Counted from the stretch's first letter, positions 1 through 11,475 are shown. The stretch is DNA of 64,000 nt from Deinococcus aquaedulcis (GCF_019693445.1 NZ_JAHRBL010000007.1:62001-126000), one strand, 5' to 3'. Made by a program: numbers and translations. The notes: generated from the sequence alone by a model not told the origin.

Positions 1-1
1 G

Positions 2-649
2 CGCGCCTGCCTGGGGCTGTCACGCCCGGAACGCGGCGAGGTGCGCCTGCTGGGCCGCCCCCTGGGCCAGTGGAGCCGGGCACAGCGCTCGCGCCTGCTG
101 GCTTACCTGGCTCAGGGCGAAGAACTGCCCCTGGGGACCACCGTGCGCGACATGGTGGCCCTGGGGCGCGGCGCGGGCACGTGGCGTTTTGGCCTGCTGC
201 CCCGCGACCCCTGGGGCCCCGAGGACGAAGCGGCGGTGGAGGGCGCCCTGGCCCGCACCGACACCGCCCGTTTTGCCGCGCGCCGGCTGGGCGAACTGTC
301 GGGCGGCGAGCGGCAGCGGGTGGCGCTGGCCCGCGCGCTGGCCGCACAGCCGCGCTTTTTGCTGCTGGACGAACCCACCAACCACCTGGACCTGGCCTAC
401 GCCCTGGAGGTTATGCGCTACCTGCGCTGCGAGGTGGCAGGCGGCCTGGGCGCCGTGGCCGTGCTGCACGACCTGAATCTGGCCGCCCGCGCCGACCATC
501 TGGTGCTGCTGGCCCAGGGGCGGGTGCTGGCCAGCGGCCCGCCGGGCGCGGTGCTGACCCCCGAACACCTGCACGCGGCCTACGGCGTATGGACCCGGGT
601 CGTGCGTGACCAGGAGCGCCTGATTGTGATTCCCGAGGATGGCCTGTAA
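2..649 (+). CDS. ABC transporter ATP-binding protein, iron/cobalamin uptake type (5' end missing)
   Basis: Nucleotide-binding subunit of an importer, most like the FecE/BtuD/HmuV group that energises siderophore, haem or cobalamin uptake. The frame is open from the window edge, so the N-terminus with the Walker A loop lies outside. Visible are the signature LSGGERQR (about nt 298-321), Walker B FLLLDEP followed by TNHLD (about 357-386), and the H-loop in VLHDLN (about 463-480). The C-terminal [14 protein letters not shown] segment is typical of this subfamily. The stop codon abuts the next ATG, so the two genes are probably co-transcribed. The substrate cannot be decided from this fragment. 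Confidence 0.9.
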   Translation, partial: RACLGLSRPERGEVRLLGRPLGQWSRAQRSRLLAYLAQGEELPLGTTVRDMVALGRGAGTWRFGLLPRDPWGPEDEAAVEGALARTDTARFAARRLGELSGGERQRVALARALAAQPRFLLLDEPTNHLDLAYALEVMRYLRCEVAGGLGAVAVLHDLNLAARADHLVLLAQGRVLASGPPGAVLTPEHLHAAYGVWTRVVRDQERLIVIPEDGL

Positions 650-997
650 ATGACCCCCAAGTTTTTTTCCACCCGTGCCCACCTGCTGGTCTGCCAGGGG
701 CAAAGCTGCCAGGGACGCGGCTCGGCGCTGCTGTACCGGGCCCTGTGGAACCACCTGGAACGCGACGCCTTGGCCTACTACAAGAAGGGCGGCAGCCTGC
801 GCCTGACGGAAAGCGGCTGCCTGGGCGCCTGCTCGTACGGCCCTACCCTGTGCGTGTACCGCGCGCAGTCCGGCGGGGGCGGCGCCCTGGAACAGGCGTG
901 GTACGCGGCGGTGGATTTTCCGCTGGCCCGCCGCATCGCCCAGGCCGCCCATGACGAAGCCCCACTGCCCGCCGAGCACCGCTACGGCCCGGAGTAG
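650..997 (+). CDS. Thioredoxin-like (2Fe-2S) ferredoxin domain protein
   Basis: 115-residue protein with four cysteines spaced as in thioredoxin-fold 2Fe-2S ferredoxins: C15 and C20 in LVCQGQSC, then C57 and C61 in ESGCLGAC. These would ligate one 2Fe-2S cluster. The ATG follows the transporter stop with no gap, which suggests translational coupling and a link to iron or cobalamin metabolism; the latter is inference. A strong hairpin follows the stop. The precise electron-transfer partner is unknown. Confidence 0.82.
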   Translation: MTPKFFSTRAHLLVCQGQSCQGRGSALLYRALWNHLERDALAYYKKGGSLRLTESGCLGACSYGPTLCVYRAQSGGGGALEQAWYAAVDFPLARRIAQAAHDEAPLPAEHRYGPE

Positions 998-1003
998 GGG
1001 GCG

Positions 1004-1051
1004 GCAAACACCCGCGCTGGAGGGGTCACCTCTTACAGCGCGGGTGTTTGC
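1004..1051 (+). terminator. 16-bp perfect hairpin after the ferredoxin gene
   Basis: Arms 1004-1019 and 1036-1051 are perfect complements (GCAAACACCCGCGCTG on the left). The loop itself carries GAGGGGTCACCTC, so a nested stem is possible. There is no long T-run, only TTGG, so it may act as a bidirectional or Rho-assisted terminator between the plus-strand pair and the minus-strand genes that follow. Confidence 0.7.
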
Positions 1052-1227
1052 TTGGCCTGATACGGAAGGCAGGTGAGCGGAGGTCGAGGGGGAGCGGACG
1101 CGCAGCGCTACACCGCAGCCTCGCAGAGGTCCACAGAAGAGCGGAGACGAGAACAGACGGGGCGCCGGCGCTGGAACAGCGTCCCTTCGCTCTTCCCACT
1201 CTGCTTGGGCATCAGGGTCGTCCCGGG
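1052..1227. other. Intergenic spacer with a possible dispersed-repeat fragment
   Basis: No credible gene. The stretch from about 1120 to 1193 (CTCGCAGAG ... GCTGGAACAGCG) shares its beginning, its end and its approximate length with 48760-48831. This suggests a degenerate copy of a small dispersed repeat. The match is patchy and was judged by eye. Confidence 0.3.
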
Positions 1228-1779
1228 TCAGTAGGCCCGGCAGGCGTTCACCCAGGGGGCCGCGCCCGGCGTGCCGCTGCGGCTCAGGGTCAGCTCGGTG
1301 AACGGGCGGTTGCCGCTGTCCACCCCGCGCGCCCACTGCAGCTTCAGAGGGCCGAAGGTGGCGGCCACCCGGCGCGCGCCGGCCGCGTTCTGCTGCCCCA
1401 GCCACGCGGCGATGGCGGCGCGGCGGGCCGGCAACAGGTTGAAACACTGCGTGGCCAGGCGGCCCACCAACCCGGAGACAAAGCCCTGCTCGGCGGCACT
1501 GAAGCGGGCACGCGGCGCCAACACCGTGACGCCGCTCACCCGGCCCGGCGCCGTGCTGTCAATCTGCCCGTCCAGGCTCACGCCCAGCTTCAGAGGCGCT
1601 GCCCCAGGAATCTGCCGGGTCACCTCCATGCTAACCGGGTCCAGGCTGGCCACCGTGGTGGCGCGCGTGCCGTCGGCCAGGACCGTTGCTATATCCACTG
1701 TGGCGGCGCCCGCACCCGTGCCCAGCAGGCTCAGGGCCAGCAGGGCCCCGCCCAGCCCTTGCCAGGGCCGCCTACCCAC
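1228..1779 (-). CDS. Hypothetical secreted protein
   Basis: 183 residues with a GTG start that overlaps the stop of the HRDC gene by 8 nt (GTGGGTAG). The N-terminus has two arginines, then an alanine/leucine-rich core ending GTGAGAA, a plausible signal peptide cut near residue 26. The mature part has no motif I recognise; it holds only two cysteines (in TQCFNLL and at the C-terminus in NACRAY), which could form a disulphide. Its position implies co-translation with the HRDC protein, but a shared function is not evident. Confidence 0.65.
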   Translation of the reverse strand: MGRRPWQGLGGALLALSLLGTGAGAATVDIATVLADGTRATTVASLDPVSMEVTRQIPGAAPLKLGVSLDGQIDSTAPGRVSGVTVLAPRARFSAAEQGFVSGLVGRLATQCFNLLPARRAAIAAWLGQQNAAGARRVAATFGPLKLQWARGVDSGNRPFTELTLSRSGTPGAAPWVNACRAY

Positions 1780-3418
1780 GCACCACTTCCAGAATCTTCT
1801 GCCCGTACTTGCGCAGCCGCTCCGGGCCCATGCCGCGCACCGCTTTCAGGTCCGCTTCGGTGTAGGGCACGCGGCGGGCGATTTCGGCCAGGGTGGCGTT
1901 GCTGGCAATGATGAAGCGGCTGATCTCCTGACGCTTGGCTTCGGCGTTGCGCCACTCGCGCAGGCGGGCGTACACAGCGGCCTGCTCGTCCGTCAGGCCG
2001 GCCGCCGGGTCTTCCTTGCCGCCGGGCAGGTCAGGCGGCAGGATCACGGGGGCAGGTTCGGCCACCGGGGCGGCCTGGGGCGCCGGCTGCGGCTCGGCGG
2101 CGGTATCAGCGGGCTGGGCAGCCTCGGTCTCGGTGGTCGTGCCTGCGGTTTCGTCCTGGCCCTCGCCCGGCGCCTCTTCTTGGGCCCACTGGTCGCCCTC
2201 GGGACTCAGGTGATGCACGTCGGGCAGGCCAGCCGGCTGCTCTGGAGCGTCGGGGCCGCCACTCACCGGAATGGGCAGCGGCGCGGGGGGCAGGGCGGGC
2301 GAGTCGCTGAACACGATTTCCGGCTCCCAGATCTCCTCGGCGGGCCCGTCGGGCAGCGGGGCCAGGGTGAGGTTGGGCACCGGGGCGTCAAAGGTCACGC
2401 GCTGCGGCGGCTCGCGGTCAGGGCGGTCGGCCCCGGCCCGGTCTGGCAGGGGGCGGTCGGGACGCTCGCCGTCAAAGCGGCCCGGACGCTCACCCCGGCG
2501 GACATCGCGGCCCCGGTCGGCCCCGCCCCGGCGCCCCCGGAACTCGCGGCGCTCGGGGCTCTCCCCGCTGCGCTCGGAGGCAGCGCGCCCGGGGTCGCGG
2601 TCAGGGGTCCGCTCGTCGCGGCTGGCGGCCGGACCGCCCACGCGCAGCAGGGCCAGGGCGCGGCCCAGGTCTTCCAGGCCCGGGGTCAGCAGCACCCCGC
2701 CCGACACGCTGCGCGCCGCGAGCAGCACCCCGCCCAGGGGCGCGGCGGTGTCGGCCACGGCGTCCGGGGCCAGCAGCAGGGCGGTGGGGCCGGCCGTCTG
2801 CACGGCGCCCCCCAGGCGCTCGGCCAGGGCCGAGGCTGTGCGCGCCATCCGGGCCAGGCGCAGGGGCAGCGTGGCCACATCGCGCAGGACCAGGGCCACG
2901 TTCAGGTCGCTGGGGGGCGCCCCCACGGGGGCCGGGGCCTCGCCTGTACCAAACAGGGCGCACAGAGGCGCGTCGCCATGGCCGCTGAGGGTCACGCTGT
3001 CGCGGTAAGTCACGTGGGCCGCGCCGCGCGAGAACCACTCACTGCCCGGGGCCAGGGTGGCGTCCACGATCACTGGCACGCCGGCCCGGCGGGCGCGCTC
3101 CAGGTCCTCGGGGGTGGGTTCCAGCAGCCACACGGCCTGCGCGCCGCGCCAATCAGCATCCAGAGAAGCGGCGGCCAGCCCGGCCCCAGCCAGGGCGTCC
3201 CGGTCCAGGCGGATACGGGGGTCCACGCGCAGGGTGCCCCGGCCCAGGGCGGCGGCCAGTTGCGCGGCCAGCGCGCGCGGGCCTTCCAGCAGCACGCCCC
3301 AGCCGGCCCCTTCCAGGTCGGCCAGCGCCCCCGCAAGGCGGGCGTGGGGGTCGCCGCGTTCGGCGTGCAGGCGCACAAGGCGGGCGTCGGGACGCTCGGG
3401 AGAAGGGCGATCAGTCAT
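1772..3418 (-). CDS. HRDC domain-containing protein
   Basis: About 548 residues from ATG 3418. A CACAAT -10-like box lies 7 nt upstream (3426-3431 on the minus strand), so the message may be leaderless. The last 75 residues form an HRDC domain (TDEQAAVYARLREWRNAEAK ... GMGPERLRKYGQKIL), the helical nucleic-acid-binding module of RecQ and RNase D. There is no helicase or nuclease motif elsewhere. The middle is a long low-complexity region rich in Arg/Asp/Glu/Pro, then Pro/Ala/Glu, probably disordered. The N-terminal 230 residues have Rossmann-like alternation but no motif I can name. A DNA-repair-linked role is inference from the HRDC domain only. Confidence 0.8.
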   Translation of the reverse strand: MTDRPSPERPDARLVRLHAERGDPHARLAGALADLEGAGWGVLLEGPRALAAQLAAALGRGTLRVDPRIRLDRDALAGAGLAAASLDADWRGAQAVWLLEPTPEDLERARRAGVPVIVDATLAPGSEWFSRGAAHVTYRDSVTLSGHGDAPLCALFGTGEAPAPVGAPPSDLNVALVLRDVATLPLRLARMARTASALAERLGGAVQTAGPTALLLAPDAVADTAAPLGGVLLAARSVSGGVLLTPGLEDLGRALALLRVGGPAASRDERTPDRDPGRAASERSGESPERREFRGRRGGADRGRDVRRGERPGRFDGERPDRPLPDRAGADRPDREPPQRVTFDAPVPNLTLAPLPDGPAEEIWEPEIVFSDSPALPPAPLPIPVSGGPDAPEQPAGLPDVHHLSPEGDQWAQEEAPGEGQDETAGTTTETEAAQPADTAAEPQPAPQAAPVAEPAPVILPPDLPGGKEDPAAGLTDEQAAVYARLREWRNAEAKRQEISRFIIASNATLAEIARRVPYTEADLKAVRGMGPERLRKYGQKILEVVRG

Positions 3419-3492
3419 GGCGTCTATTGTGCCGCACCTGGGGCCACGCGCGCCGCGCGGCAAGTGCGGTCACCCGCCCCGGCCCGGGCGCG

Positions 3493-3498
3493 TAGGGT
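3493..3498 (+). promoter_or_regulatory. Putative leaderless -10 box (TAGGGT)
   Basis: TAGGGT ends 6 nt before ATG 3505. A TGCGGTCAC word at 3465-3473 sits 19 nt upstream, and the same word precedes the lipoprotein gene at 7756 by nearly the same distance (7718-7726, -10 at 7745). It is a candidate shared -35 element. Confidence 0.5.
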
Positions 3499-3504
3499 GA
3501 AGGC

Positions 3505-4458
3505 ATGCGCGCCTTGCTCCTCTCTGCCCTGCTGCTTGCCACCCCCGCCGCTGCCCAGAGCGCGGCTCCGGCTGTTCCTGCCCCAGCCACTCCCGCTGCC
3601 GCCCCCACGCTGCTGATCACCGCCCCAGTGGGCACCACAGTGGAGCAGCGCCTGACGACCAGCACCCGTATGACGCTCAAGGAGAGCAAGGTTGAAGCCC
3701 TGCCCAACCAGCGCCTGAGTGCACAGGAGATTGAACAGATACGGCAGACCTTCTCGAAGGCGCTGTCTGGCCGGAATACCCAGGAGACCGGCAAACTCTT
3801 TACGCGTGTGACCAGCCGCACTGCTGACGGACGCGTGGGGCTCCTGCAGACCTTTATTCAGAACGTCCCGGGGCAGAAGGAGCCCATTAGCTTCCGCATC
3901 ACGCAGACCCTGACCCCGGACGGCCAGAGCGAAGGGCTCAAGTTCACCAGCGATGACGCCCTTCTGAACGAGGTCTTTAGCCGTATGAACCTTGAGGACT
4001 TGCAGCGCATGGCAGCCCAGAATGGCAGTTCGGTGGCGAGCACTGGTCAGGCCCTGGCCCCCGGGCAGGTCGAGGAAGAGACCGTGGAGATGCCCACACA
4101 GGATCTTCTGGCGGCCATGTTTGGACCATTCCTGGGAGAGGAGGCACTGCTCAAGGCCAGCCCCATGAAGATCGTCAGCCGCACCATGTATACCGGACAG
4201 AACGCTACCGGATTCCATCAGTTCCAGACTCAGAGCGTGTTCAGTGACTGGCGCTTTGAACTGGGCGAGCCACTGCCCATGAGCGTCGCCCTTCTGAACG
4301 CCACCACCAATAGCACACACTCGGTTCGCCCAGATGGCCTGCCCGGCCCCAGCCAGGACACCACGCGCATGACCCTTCAGCTGAGCATGGTGAGTAGTAA
4401 AGCGCGCGTCAGCGTCACCTTCGAGCAGGAAAGAACGAGCAGGCTCGAGAACCGCTAA
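3505..4458 (+). CDS. Hypothetical secreted protein
   Basis: 317 residues. A cleavable signal peptide (MRALLLSALLLATPAAAQ) is followed by an Ala/Pro linker (residues about 19-34) and a folded region without recognised motifs. No cysteines are visible, no transmembrane segment follows the signal, and the composition is Thr/Ser/Gln-rich, which fits a periplasmic or cell-surface protein. Several arginine/threonine strands (VEQRLTTSTRMTL, MTLQLSMV near the end) suggest a beta-rich fold. It is monocistronic, divergent from the HRDC gene. Function unknown. Confidence 0.75.
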   Translation: MRALLLSALLLATPAAAQSAAPAVPAPATPAAAPTLLITAPVGTTVEQRLTTSTRMTLKESKVEALPNQRLSAQEIEQIRQTFSKALSGRNTQETGKLFTRVTSRTADGRVGLLQTFIQNVPGQKEPISFRITQTLTPDGQSEGLKFTSDDALLNEVFSRMNLEDLQRMAAQNGSSVASTGQALAPGQVEEETVEMPTQDLLAAMFGPFLGEEALLKASPMKIVSRTMYTGQNATGFHQFQTQSVFSDWRFELGEPLPMSVALLNATTNSTHSVRPDGLPGPSQDTTRMTLQLSMVSSKARVSVTFEQERTSRLENR

Positions 4459-4755
4459 GCCTGACGTTCCTGATCACCAGTTGAGCCTCCGGTCATCTGG
4501 CGGCCGAAGCTGACGGGTGCCGCCCACAGGCTGGGCACGCCTGCGCAGCCCCCCAGCCCCCGCCCGCCTTTCTGAGCGCGCGGGGGCCTCTCTTCATCTG
4601 CCCGGCCCAACCTGAGAGCTTCCTCTTTGGGGCATGTCCTGCCATCTGCGCACAATGCCCGGCGTTGGCGAAATCTTCCCCCCTCGTCCCCGCCGGGCGG
4701 CTTCTTGCTGGGCCGCCGGCCCGCAGGCCTCCTGCGCTGCGGAAAGGAGAGCTTC

Positions 4756-5709
4756 ACGCGCTATGCCTTGCTGAGCACCACCACCATTGCCCTTGTGGCC
4801 ACCCTCTCCCCGGCCCACGCCGCCACCCTGACGTGGCAGAACCTGCGCCAGGGTGCCACCGGGCGAGACGTGACCACCCTGCAGTATCTGCTGCGCGAAG
4901 CCGGGCAGACGGTCGATGTGGACGGCATCTTCGGCAGCGGCACGAACACGGCCGTGCGCAATTTCCAGGCGGCCCGGGGCCTGACCGTGGACGGCATTGT
5001 GGGCGGCAACACCTGGGAAGCCCTGATCAAGACCGTGCGCCAGGGCGACAACAACAACGCGGTGCGCGCGCTGCAGGACCAGTTGCGCAACGGCTACGGG
5101 TACACCAGTGTGACCGTGGACGGCGCCTTTGGCCCCGCCACGAATACCGCCGTGCGCGACTTTCAGACCAAGCGTGGGCTGAGCGTGGACGGCATCGTGG
5201 GCCTGAACACGTGGCAGGAACTGGTGACCGGCGCCAGCACCGCGCCCAGCGGCACCACCGCCAGCCTTGCGGGGCAGATTCTGAGCAGCAGCCGCATCAC
5301 ACTGGGCACCAGCAGTTCCACCACGAACGGCAGCCCCAAGCAGAACATGACCGACGCCGCCGCTGGCCGCCTGGTCACGCGCGGGTGCAACAGCAACGTG
5401 AACTGCGGCCTGCAGGTGGCCCTGAAGCGCTCCATGCTGGAAGGCGTGCTGAGCATCGCAAACGCCGGGAACACCTTTTTCATCACCTCGGTGGCGGGTG
5501 GCAAGCACTCCACGAATTCGGACCACTACGCCGGGCTGGCGATTGATATTGGCATCTGGAACGGGGTGAGCCTGAGCACGCCGAACAGCGCCCACACCGC
5601 CGCGCGCAACGCCTGTATTGCGGCGGGCAGCGACCCCTCGCAGACCTTCAACGCCTACAACGATTCCAGCGGCGGCCACAACAACCACGTCCACTGTGCC
5701 TGGAACTAA
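4756..5709 (+). CDS. Peptidoglycan-binding M15-type peptidase (cell-wall hydrolase) with apparent ACG start
   Basis: Exported wall hydrolase. After a signal peptide ([21 protein letters not shown]) come two PG_binding_1 repeats, each with the [17 protein letters not shown] / VDGIVGxNTW pattern, then a C-terminal zinc peptidase of M15 type: [16 protein letters not shown] supplies His and Asp, HNNHVH the final ligand. The frame is open back to TTG 4627, but AAGGAG at 4744-4749 is correctly spaced for codon 4756, which is ACG, and the signal peptide begins exactly there. The ATG at 4763 is out of frame and stops at once. So either ACG is used, or the ATG was mutated or misread. A hairpin follows the stop. 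Confidence 0.85.
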   Translation, partial: TRYALLSTTTIALVATLSPAHAATLTWQNLRQGATGRDVTTLQYLLREAGQTVDVDGIFGSGTNTAVRNFQAARGLTVDGIVGGNTWEALIKTVRQGDNNNAVRALQDQLRNGYGYTSVTVDGAFGPATNTAVRDFQTKRGLSVDGIVGLNTWQELVTGASTAPSGTTASLAGQILSSSRITLGTSSSTTNGSPKQNMTDAAAGRLVTRGCNSNVNCGLQVALKRSMLEGVLSIANAGNTFFITSVAGGKHSTNSDHYAGLAIDIGIWNGVSLSTPNSAHTAARNACIAAGSDPSQTFNAYNDSSGGHNNHVHCAWN

Positions 5710-5717
5710 AGTCCCTT

Positions 5718-5769
5718 CCCCTTGCCGACCCTCTCCCCTTAGCGGGAGGGGGTCTTGCGCCGCAAGGGG
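5718..5769 (+). terminator. Nested hairpin after the wall-hydrolase gene
   Basis: Outer arms CCCCTTGC (5718-5725) and GCAAGGGG (5762-5769) enclose an inner stem (ACCCTCTCCC with GGGAGGGGGT, one T-G pair). Directly downstream GCGCCGCACAAACGC occurs twice (about 5790-5828). It probably ends transcription of the hydrolase gene. Confidence 0.5.
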
Positions 5770-5855
5770 TGAGGGGACAGCGCCGCACAAACGCCCAGCC
5801 CCTTACAAACCGCGCCGCACAAACGCGCCATGCTGAAGGGCACGGAGGACCACCT

Positions 5856-7064
<1,209 letters not shown>

Positions 7065-7065
7065 G

Positions 7066-7133
7066 GGATGGTTGATAGGAGAAGGTTGATGGAGAGAGGG
7101 TTCCTACATCAACCTTCTCCCATTCACCATCAA
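7066..7133 (+). repeat. GGTTGATGG-type word repeat forming a hairpin
   Basis: Arms GGAGAAGGTTGATG (7078-7091) and CATCAACCTTCTCC (7107-7120) are perfect 14-bp complements, flanked by further GATGGTTGAT and CACCATCAACT words. It starts directly after the VWA stop and ends just before the next promoter, so it may serve as that gene's terminator. Related words occur at 17255-17279 and 27976-28100. Confidence 0.65.
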
Positions 7134-7157
7134 CTCCCCCCGCCCTACACTCGGCGC

Positions 7158-7682
7158 ATGGAGTTCAAGCTGGAGGACGCGGTGGGGCTGCTGTCACGCA
7201 CGCCGGGGGTGCTGGGGGCGCTGCTGCGGGACTTGCCGGACGGCTGGGCGGCGCTGGATGAGGGGGAAGGCACCTGGAGCCCAGCTCAGGTGGTCGTGCA
7301 CCTGATCCACGCCGAGCACACCAACTGGCTGCCACGCGCTCGGGTGCTGCTCTCGGTGGGCGAAGCGCAGGTGTTTCCGCCCTTTGACCGCTTTGGGCAT
7401 CTGCACACCGGGCAGGGGCGGACTCTGGGCGCCCTGCTGAATGACTTCGCCGCCGTGCGCGCCCAGAGCCTGGGGCAGCTGGCAGCGCTGAACCTGACCG
7501 ACACTGACCTGCGCCGCACAGGCCAGCACCCAGAGTTTGGCCCCGTGACCCTGGCGCAGCTGCTCGCCACCTGGGCGGCTCACGATCTGGACCACCTCGC
7601 GCAGATCACGCGGACGCTGGCGGGCGGCTACCGGGAGGCGGTGGGCCCGTGGCAAGCGTACCTGCGGGTGCTGCGCGGGTAA
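7158..7682 (+). CDS. DinB family protein
   Basis: 174 residues. The start at ATG 7158 is fixed by a TACACT -10 box 6 nt upstream. The sequence has the four-helix DinB/YfiT pattern: LLSRTPGVLGALLRDLPDGW, then W-SPAQVVVHLIHAEHTNW, and a late AAHDLDHLAQI helix, whose histidines with those of HLIHAEH match the usual metal triad. Members bind a divalent metal and several act as thiol-dependent transferases. Deinococcus genomes carry many copies, often damage-inducible; nothing here shows induction. Confidence 0.8.
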   Translation: MEFKLEDAVGLLSRTPGVLGALLRDLPDGWAALDEGEGTWSPAQVVVHLIHAEHTNWLPRARVLLSVGEAQVFPPFDRFGHLHTGQGRTLGALLNDFAAVRAQSLGQLAALNLTDTDLRRTGQHPEFGPVTLAQLLATWAAHDLDHLAQITRTLAGGYREAVGPWQAYLRVLRG

Positions 7683-7755
7683 GGAACGGGGCGGCCCCTC
7701 ATGCCGTGGCCGCAGGTGCGGTCACAGCGGACGCGGCCCGCAGGTAGCCTGGGGC

Positions 7756-8289
7756 ATGCGCCGCCTGCTGCCGCTTCTGCTGAGCCCCCTGCTGGGCGCC
7801 TGTGGTCTGGTTCCTCTGCCTGAAGTGCAGGCCCAGGATTTCTACTTCGTGAACACGGTGCCCAACCTGCAACCGCACGAGGTGGCGTACATGGACACCA
7901 ACCAGCTGGACCACCTCACGCTGCCCCGCGCCCGTTACCGCCACGTCACGATGGACGCCGTGCTGACCCCCGAAGGCCCCGTGACCGAAGCCCGGGTGCA
8001 GATTTTTGCCTCGCCCACGCGGCCAGACTGTCCGAGAGTGGCGCCCCCGGCCAACAATCCCAGCGATCTGAGCGGCGCCCTGCGCTGCAACGGCCCGGCG
8101 GGCGGGCAACAACTGGCCGAAGTGACCCTCAAGCGCGGCACCGATACCCCCATCCACCTGGAGGGCGCCGCCCTGGACGAGGCCATTCGGGGCGGCCAGC
8201 TGTACATCGGCGTGCGCCTGCTCAGCCGCGAAGACACGCAGGGCGCGGTGGTCTGGGTCCGCCAGATTCGGGTACGGGCCCGGGTGTAG
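7756..8289 (+). CDS. Hypothetical lipoprotein
   Basis: 177 residues with a lipoprotein signal (MRRLLPLLLSPLLGAC, acylated Cys16). The mature part alternates beta-like stretches and contains a second cysteine pair (DCPRV, RCNGP) that may form a disulphide. A TAGCCT box lies 5 nt before the ATG, with TGCGGTCAC 18 nt further upstream. I recognise no family. It ends ahead of a strong bidirectional terminator. Confidence 0.72.
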   Translation: MRRLLPLLLSPLLGACGLVPLPEVQAQDFYFVNTVPNLQPHEVAYMDTNQLDHLTLPRARYRHVTMDAVLTPEGPVTEARVQIFASPTRPDCPRVAPPANNPSDLSGALRCNGPAGGQQLAEVTLKRGTDTPIHLEGAALDEAIRGGQLYIGVRLLSREDTQGAVVWVRQIRVRARV

Positions 8290-8370
8290 CGCCTGCTGGC
8301 TCAAACTCGGCTGGTATCTCTCCAACACGATCAAGCCGGGCAGGCAGGCGGCAAAGCAGCGCGGCAGCGA

Positions 8371-8400
8371 AAAACCCCTCCGGTTCGGGAGGGGCGTTTT
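8371..8400. terminator. Bidirectional Rho-independent terminator
   Basis: AAAACCCCTCC - GGTTCG - GGAGGGGCGTTTT: GC-rich stem with an A-run before and a T-run after it, placed between two convergent genes, so it can serve both strands. Confidence 0.85.
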
Positions 8401-8433
8401 CTGGATGTGCGCAACTCACCCGCATGACCACCT

Positions 8434-8706
8434 TCAGCGGCTGCGGTCACGCACGTAGTCGTCATGCAGCCGGCGCAGCAATTCGGCGCGGCTGGCCCCG
8501 GGGTGCTGGCGGCGCTTGGCGGTGAGGCCGCGCTCTATGGCGCCCCGGTTGCCCAGGGTCATGGACAGCAGCTTGCGCTCCCAGACGGCCTCGGCGCGGC
8601 GGGACTGGCCCTGGCCGCGCCGTTCGGGGTGACGCACGCCCCGGGTGGCCAGCAGCAGGGCGAACACCAGCCCGGCCAGCAGCACCAGCAGCAGCGCGGC
8701 GTCCAT
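8434..8706 (-). CDS. Small membrane-anchored hypothetical protein
   Basis: 90 residues from ATG 8706. One N-terminal transmembrane helix (DAALLLVLLAGLVFALLLA) is followed by a strongly basic cytoplasmic tail rich in Arg with two short helices (AVWERKLLSMTLGNRGAIER and RAELLRRLHDDYVRD). The start lies 2 nt after the stop of the upstream DinB gene, so the two are co-transcribed. Function unknown. Confidence 0.6.
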   Translation of the reverse strand: MDAALLLVLLAGLVFALLLATRGVRHPERRGQGQSRRAEAVWERKLLSMTLGNRGAIERGLTAKRRQHPGASRAELLRRLHDDYVRDRSR

Positions 8707-8708
8707 CG

Positions 8709-9161
8709 TCAGCCCATGCGCACGAACATGGGGGGCTTCACACCCACCATGCGGGCCATCAGCCACACCTGCCCCTTGTGGTGGGCCTCGTGGGCCACGA
8801 TGGCGTCCAGCAAGGCGGCCACGGGCATTTCACGGCCGCCAAAGGCGGGAATGCGGCGCGACAGATCCTCGTCGCTCATGGCGGTCATGGCACCCGTGGC
8901 GGCGGCCATGCTCTGCTGCAGGCGCTCGCGGGCTTCGGCCAGGGACTGGCTGGGGGCCGGCAGGTCGCCGGGGGCCTGGCCCTGAATCATGTTCAGGAGG
9001 CGGCTGGCGCTGCCCGACAGGTGATCGGCCTGCCCAATGAAGCTCATGCCGCCGTCCCAGGCCGAGAAGGTGGCCTGGTCCTCGGGCAGCTGGGCGTACA
9101 GGTCCAGCAGGGCGGCGCGGTGGCTTTCAAAGTTCCGGGCGTAGATGGCGCTGCGGTTCAT
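8709..9161 (-). CDS. DinB family protein
   Basis: 150 residues; TATCCT lies 7 nt before the ATG. The fold pattern is DinB: an N-terminal helix (FESHRAALLDLYAQL), W in FSAWDGGMSF, a His in ADHLSGSASRLL, and the C-terminal AIVAHEAHHKGQVWLMARM helix, which carries the HxxHHKGQ metal-ligand motif characteristic of the family. All three ligand histidines are present, so it should bind metal. It is distinct in sequence from the DinB protein at 7158. Confidence 0.85.
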   Translation of the reverse strand: MNRSAIYARNFESHRAALLDLYAQLPEDQATFSAWDGGMSFIGQADHLSGSASRLLNMIQGQAPGDLPAPSQSLAEARERLQQSMAAATGAMTAMSDEDLSRRIPAFGGREMPVAALLDAIVAHEAHHKGQVWLMARMVGVKPPMFVRMG

Positions 9162-9207
9162 GGGCCGCAGGATAGCGGGCCCCGAAAGCCCGGGACTGAA
9201 GGCCGCG

Positions 9208-9609
9208 CTACAGCGGACGGTTTTTCAGGGCGTCGCGGATCTCGGCCAGCAGCTTTTCCTCGTTGCTGGGCTCGGCCACGGCGGGTTTCTCCTGCCGCTT
9301 GAAACGCTCGGTGATCTTGTTCATGGGTGTGACCACCAAGAAATAGATCACCAGCGCGGTCAGAACGAAGTTGATGACGGCCGTGATAAAGCTGCCGTAA
9401 TCCAACACGATGGCGTCCACCCCAGGCGCAGCCGCGCGCAGGGTGATGGCCCCTGCCACCGACCCACCAGTCACCAGCTTGACGATCGGGTCCAAAAATC
9501 CTTTGGTGAAGGCCGTGACCACACCACCGAACGCCGCGCCGATCACCACCCCTACCGCCAGATCCACGACATTGCCCCGCAGGAGGAATTTCTGAAAGCC
9601 GCTCAGCAT
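9208..9609 (-). CDS. mscL: Large-conductance mechanosensitive channel MscL
   Basis: 133 residues, the normal length for MscL. The hallmark N-terminus FQKFLLRGNVVDLAVGVVIG forms the amphipathic helix and TM1; TM2 is INFVLTALVIYFLVVTPMN. The C-terminal EEKLLAEIRDALKN is the cytoplasmic helical bundle. The homopentamer opens under membrane tension on hypo-osmotic shock. A CACACT -10-like box lies 6 nt before the ATG, supporting this start over an upstream one. Confidence 0.95.
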   Translation of the reverse strand: MLSGFQKFLLRGNVVDLAVGVVIGAAFGGVVTAFTKGFLDPIVKLVTGGSVAGAITLRAAAPGVDAIVLDYGSFITAVINFVLTALVIYFLVVTPMNKITERFKRQEKPAVAEPSNEEKLLAEIRDALKNRPL

Positions 9610-9692
9610 GAGCGCAGTGTGGCACGGCGGCGCAAACCGCAGGTGGGCGCCACTGATGCCGGGCGCCCACCGAATGCTTTCAGCTGCTGCAG

Positions 9693-11165
<1,473 letters not shown>

Positions 11166-11309
11166 ATGTCATCACCCCGCCTTCGGTCGCACGGGGCATG
11201 TCTGGTGGGTGTCTCCACGCGGCCCCGCATCAAGCACAGCAGCTTAGCAGGGGCAGGGGCAGCCGGGTGTGAGGCAGGGCGGGATTGCGGGACGGAGGAG
11301 GCTGCCAAA

Positions 11310-11475
11310 GCGTCGAGAAGTCTGGGGGTCGAGAGGTCGAGAAAGGCTGGGGGCCCTCTGAACGGTGGCAGCGGCGGGCGGGCTTCAGGATGTTGAGGCG
11401 TCGAGCAGCCTGCACGGCACCGCCAACAAAGACGCCAAGAGGCCGAAGGCGCCCCTTCTCGACGCCTCGACCTCC
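11310..11475. repeat. GTCGA-word inverted repeat in a 338-bp gene-free stretch
   Basis: Nothing between 11166 and 11503 looks coding. The right-hand half holds CGTCGAGAAG (11311-11320) with its exact complement CTTCTCGACG at 11455-11464, plus further GTCGAGAGG / CCTCGACC words. The same word family occurs at 13311, 42967 and 44745. The left part (11166-11280) shows only a short GGGGC-rich spacer. Confidence 0.55.

Noticed and set aside
1271..3616. 781-codon plus-strand frame opposite the HRDC gene
   Set aside because: Low-complexity Gly/Ala/Arg translation, no motif; the minus-strand HRDC protein has a clear domain and start.
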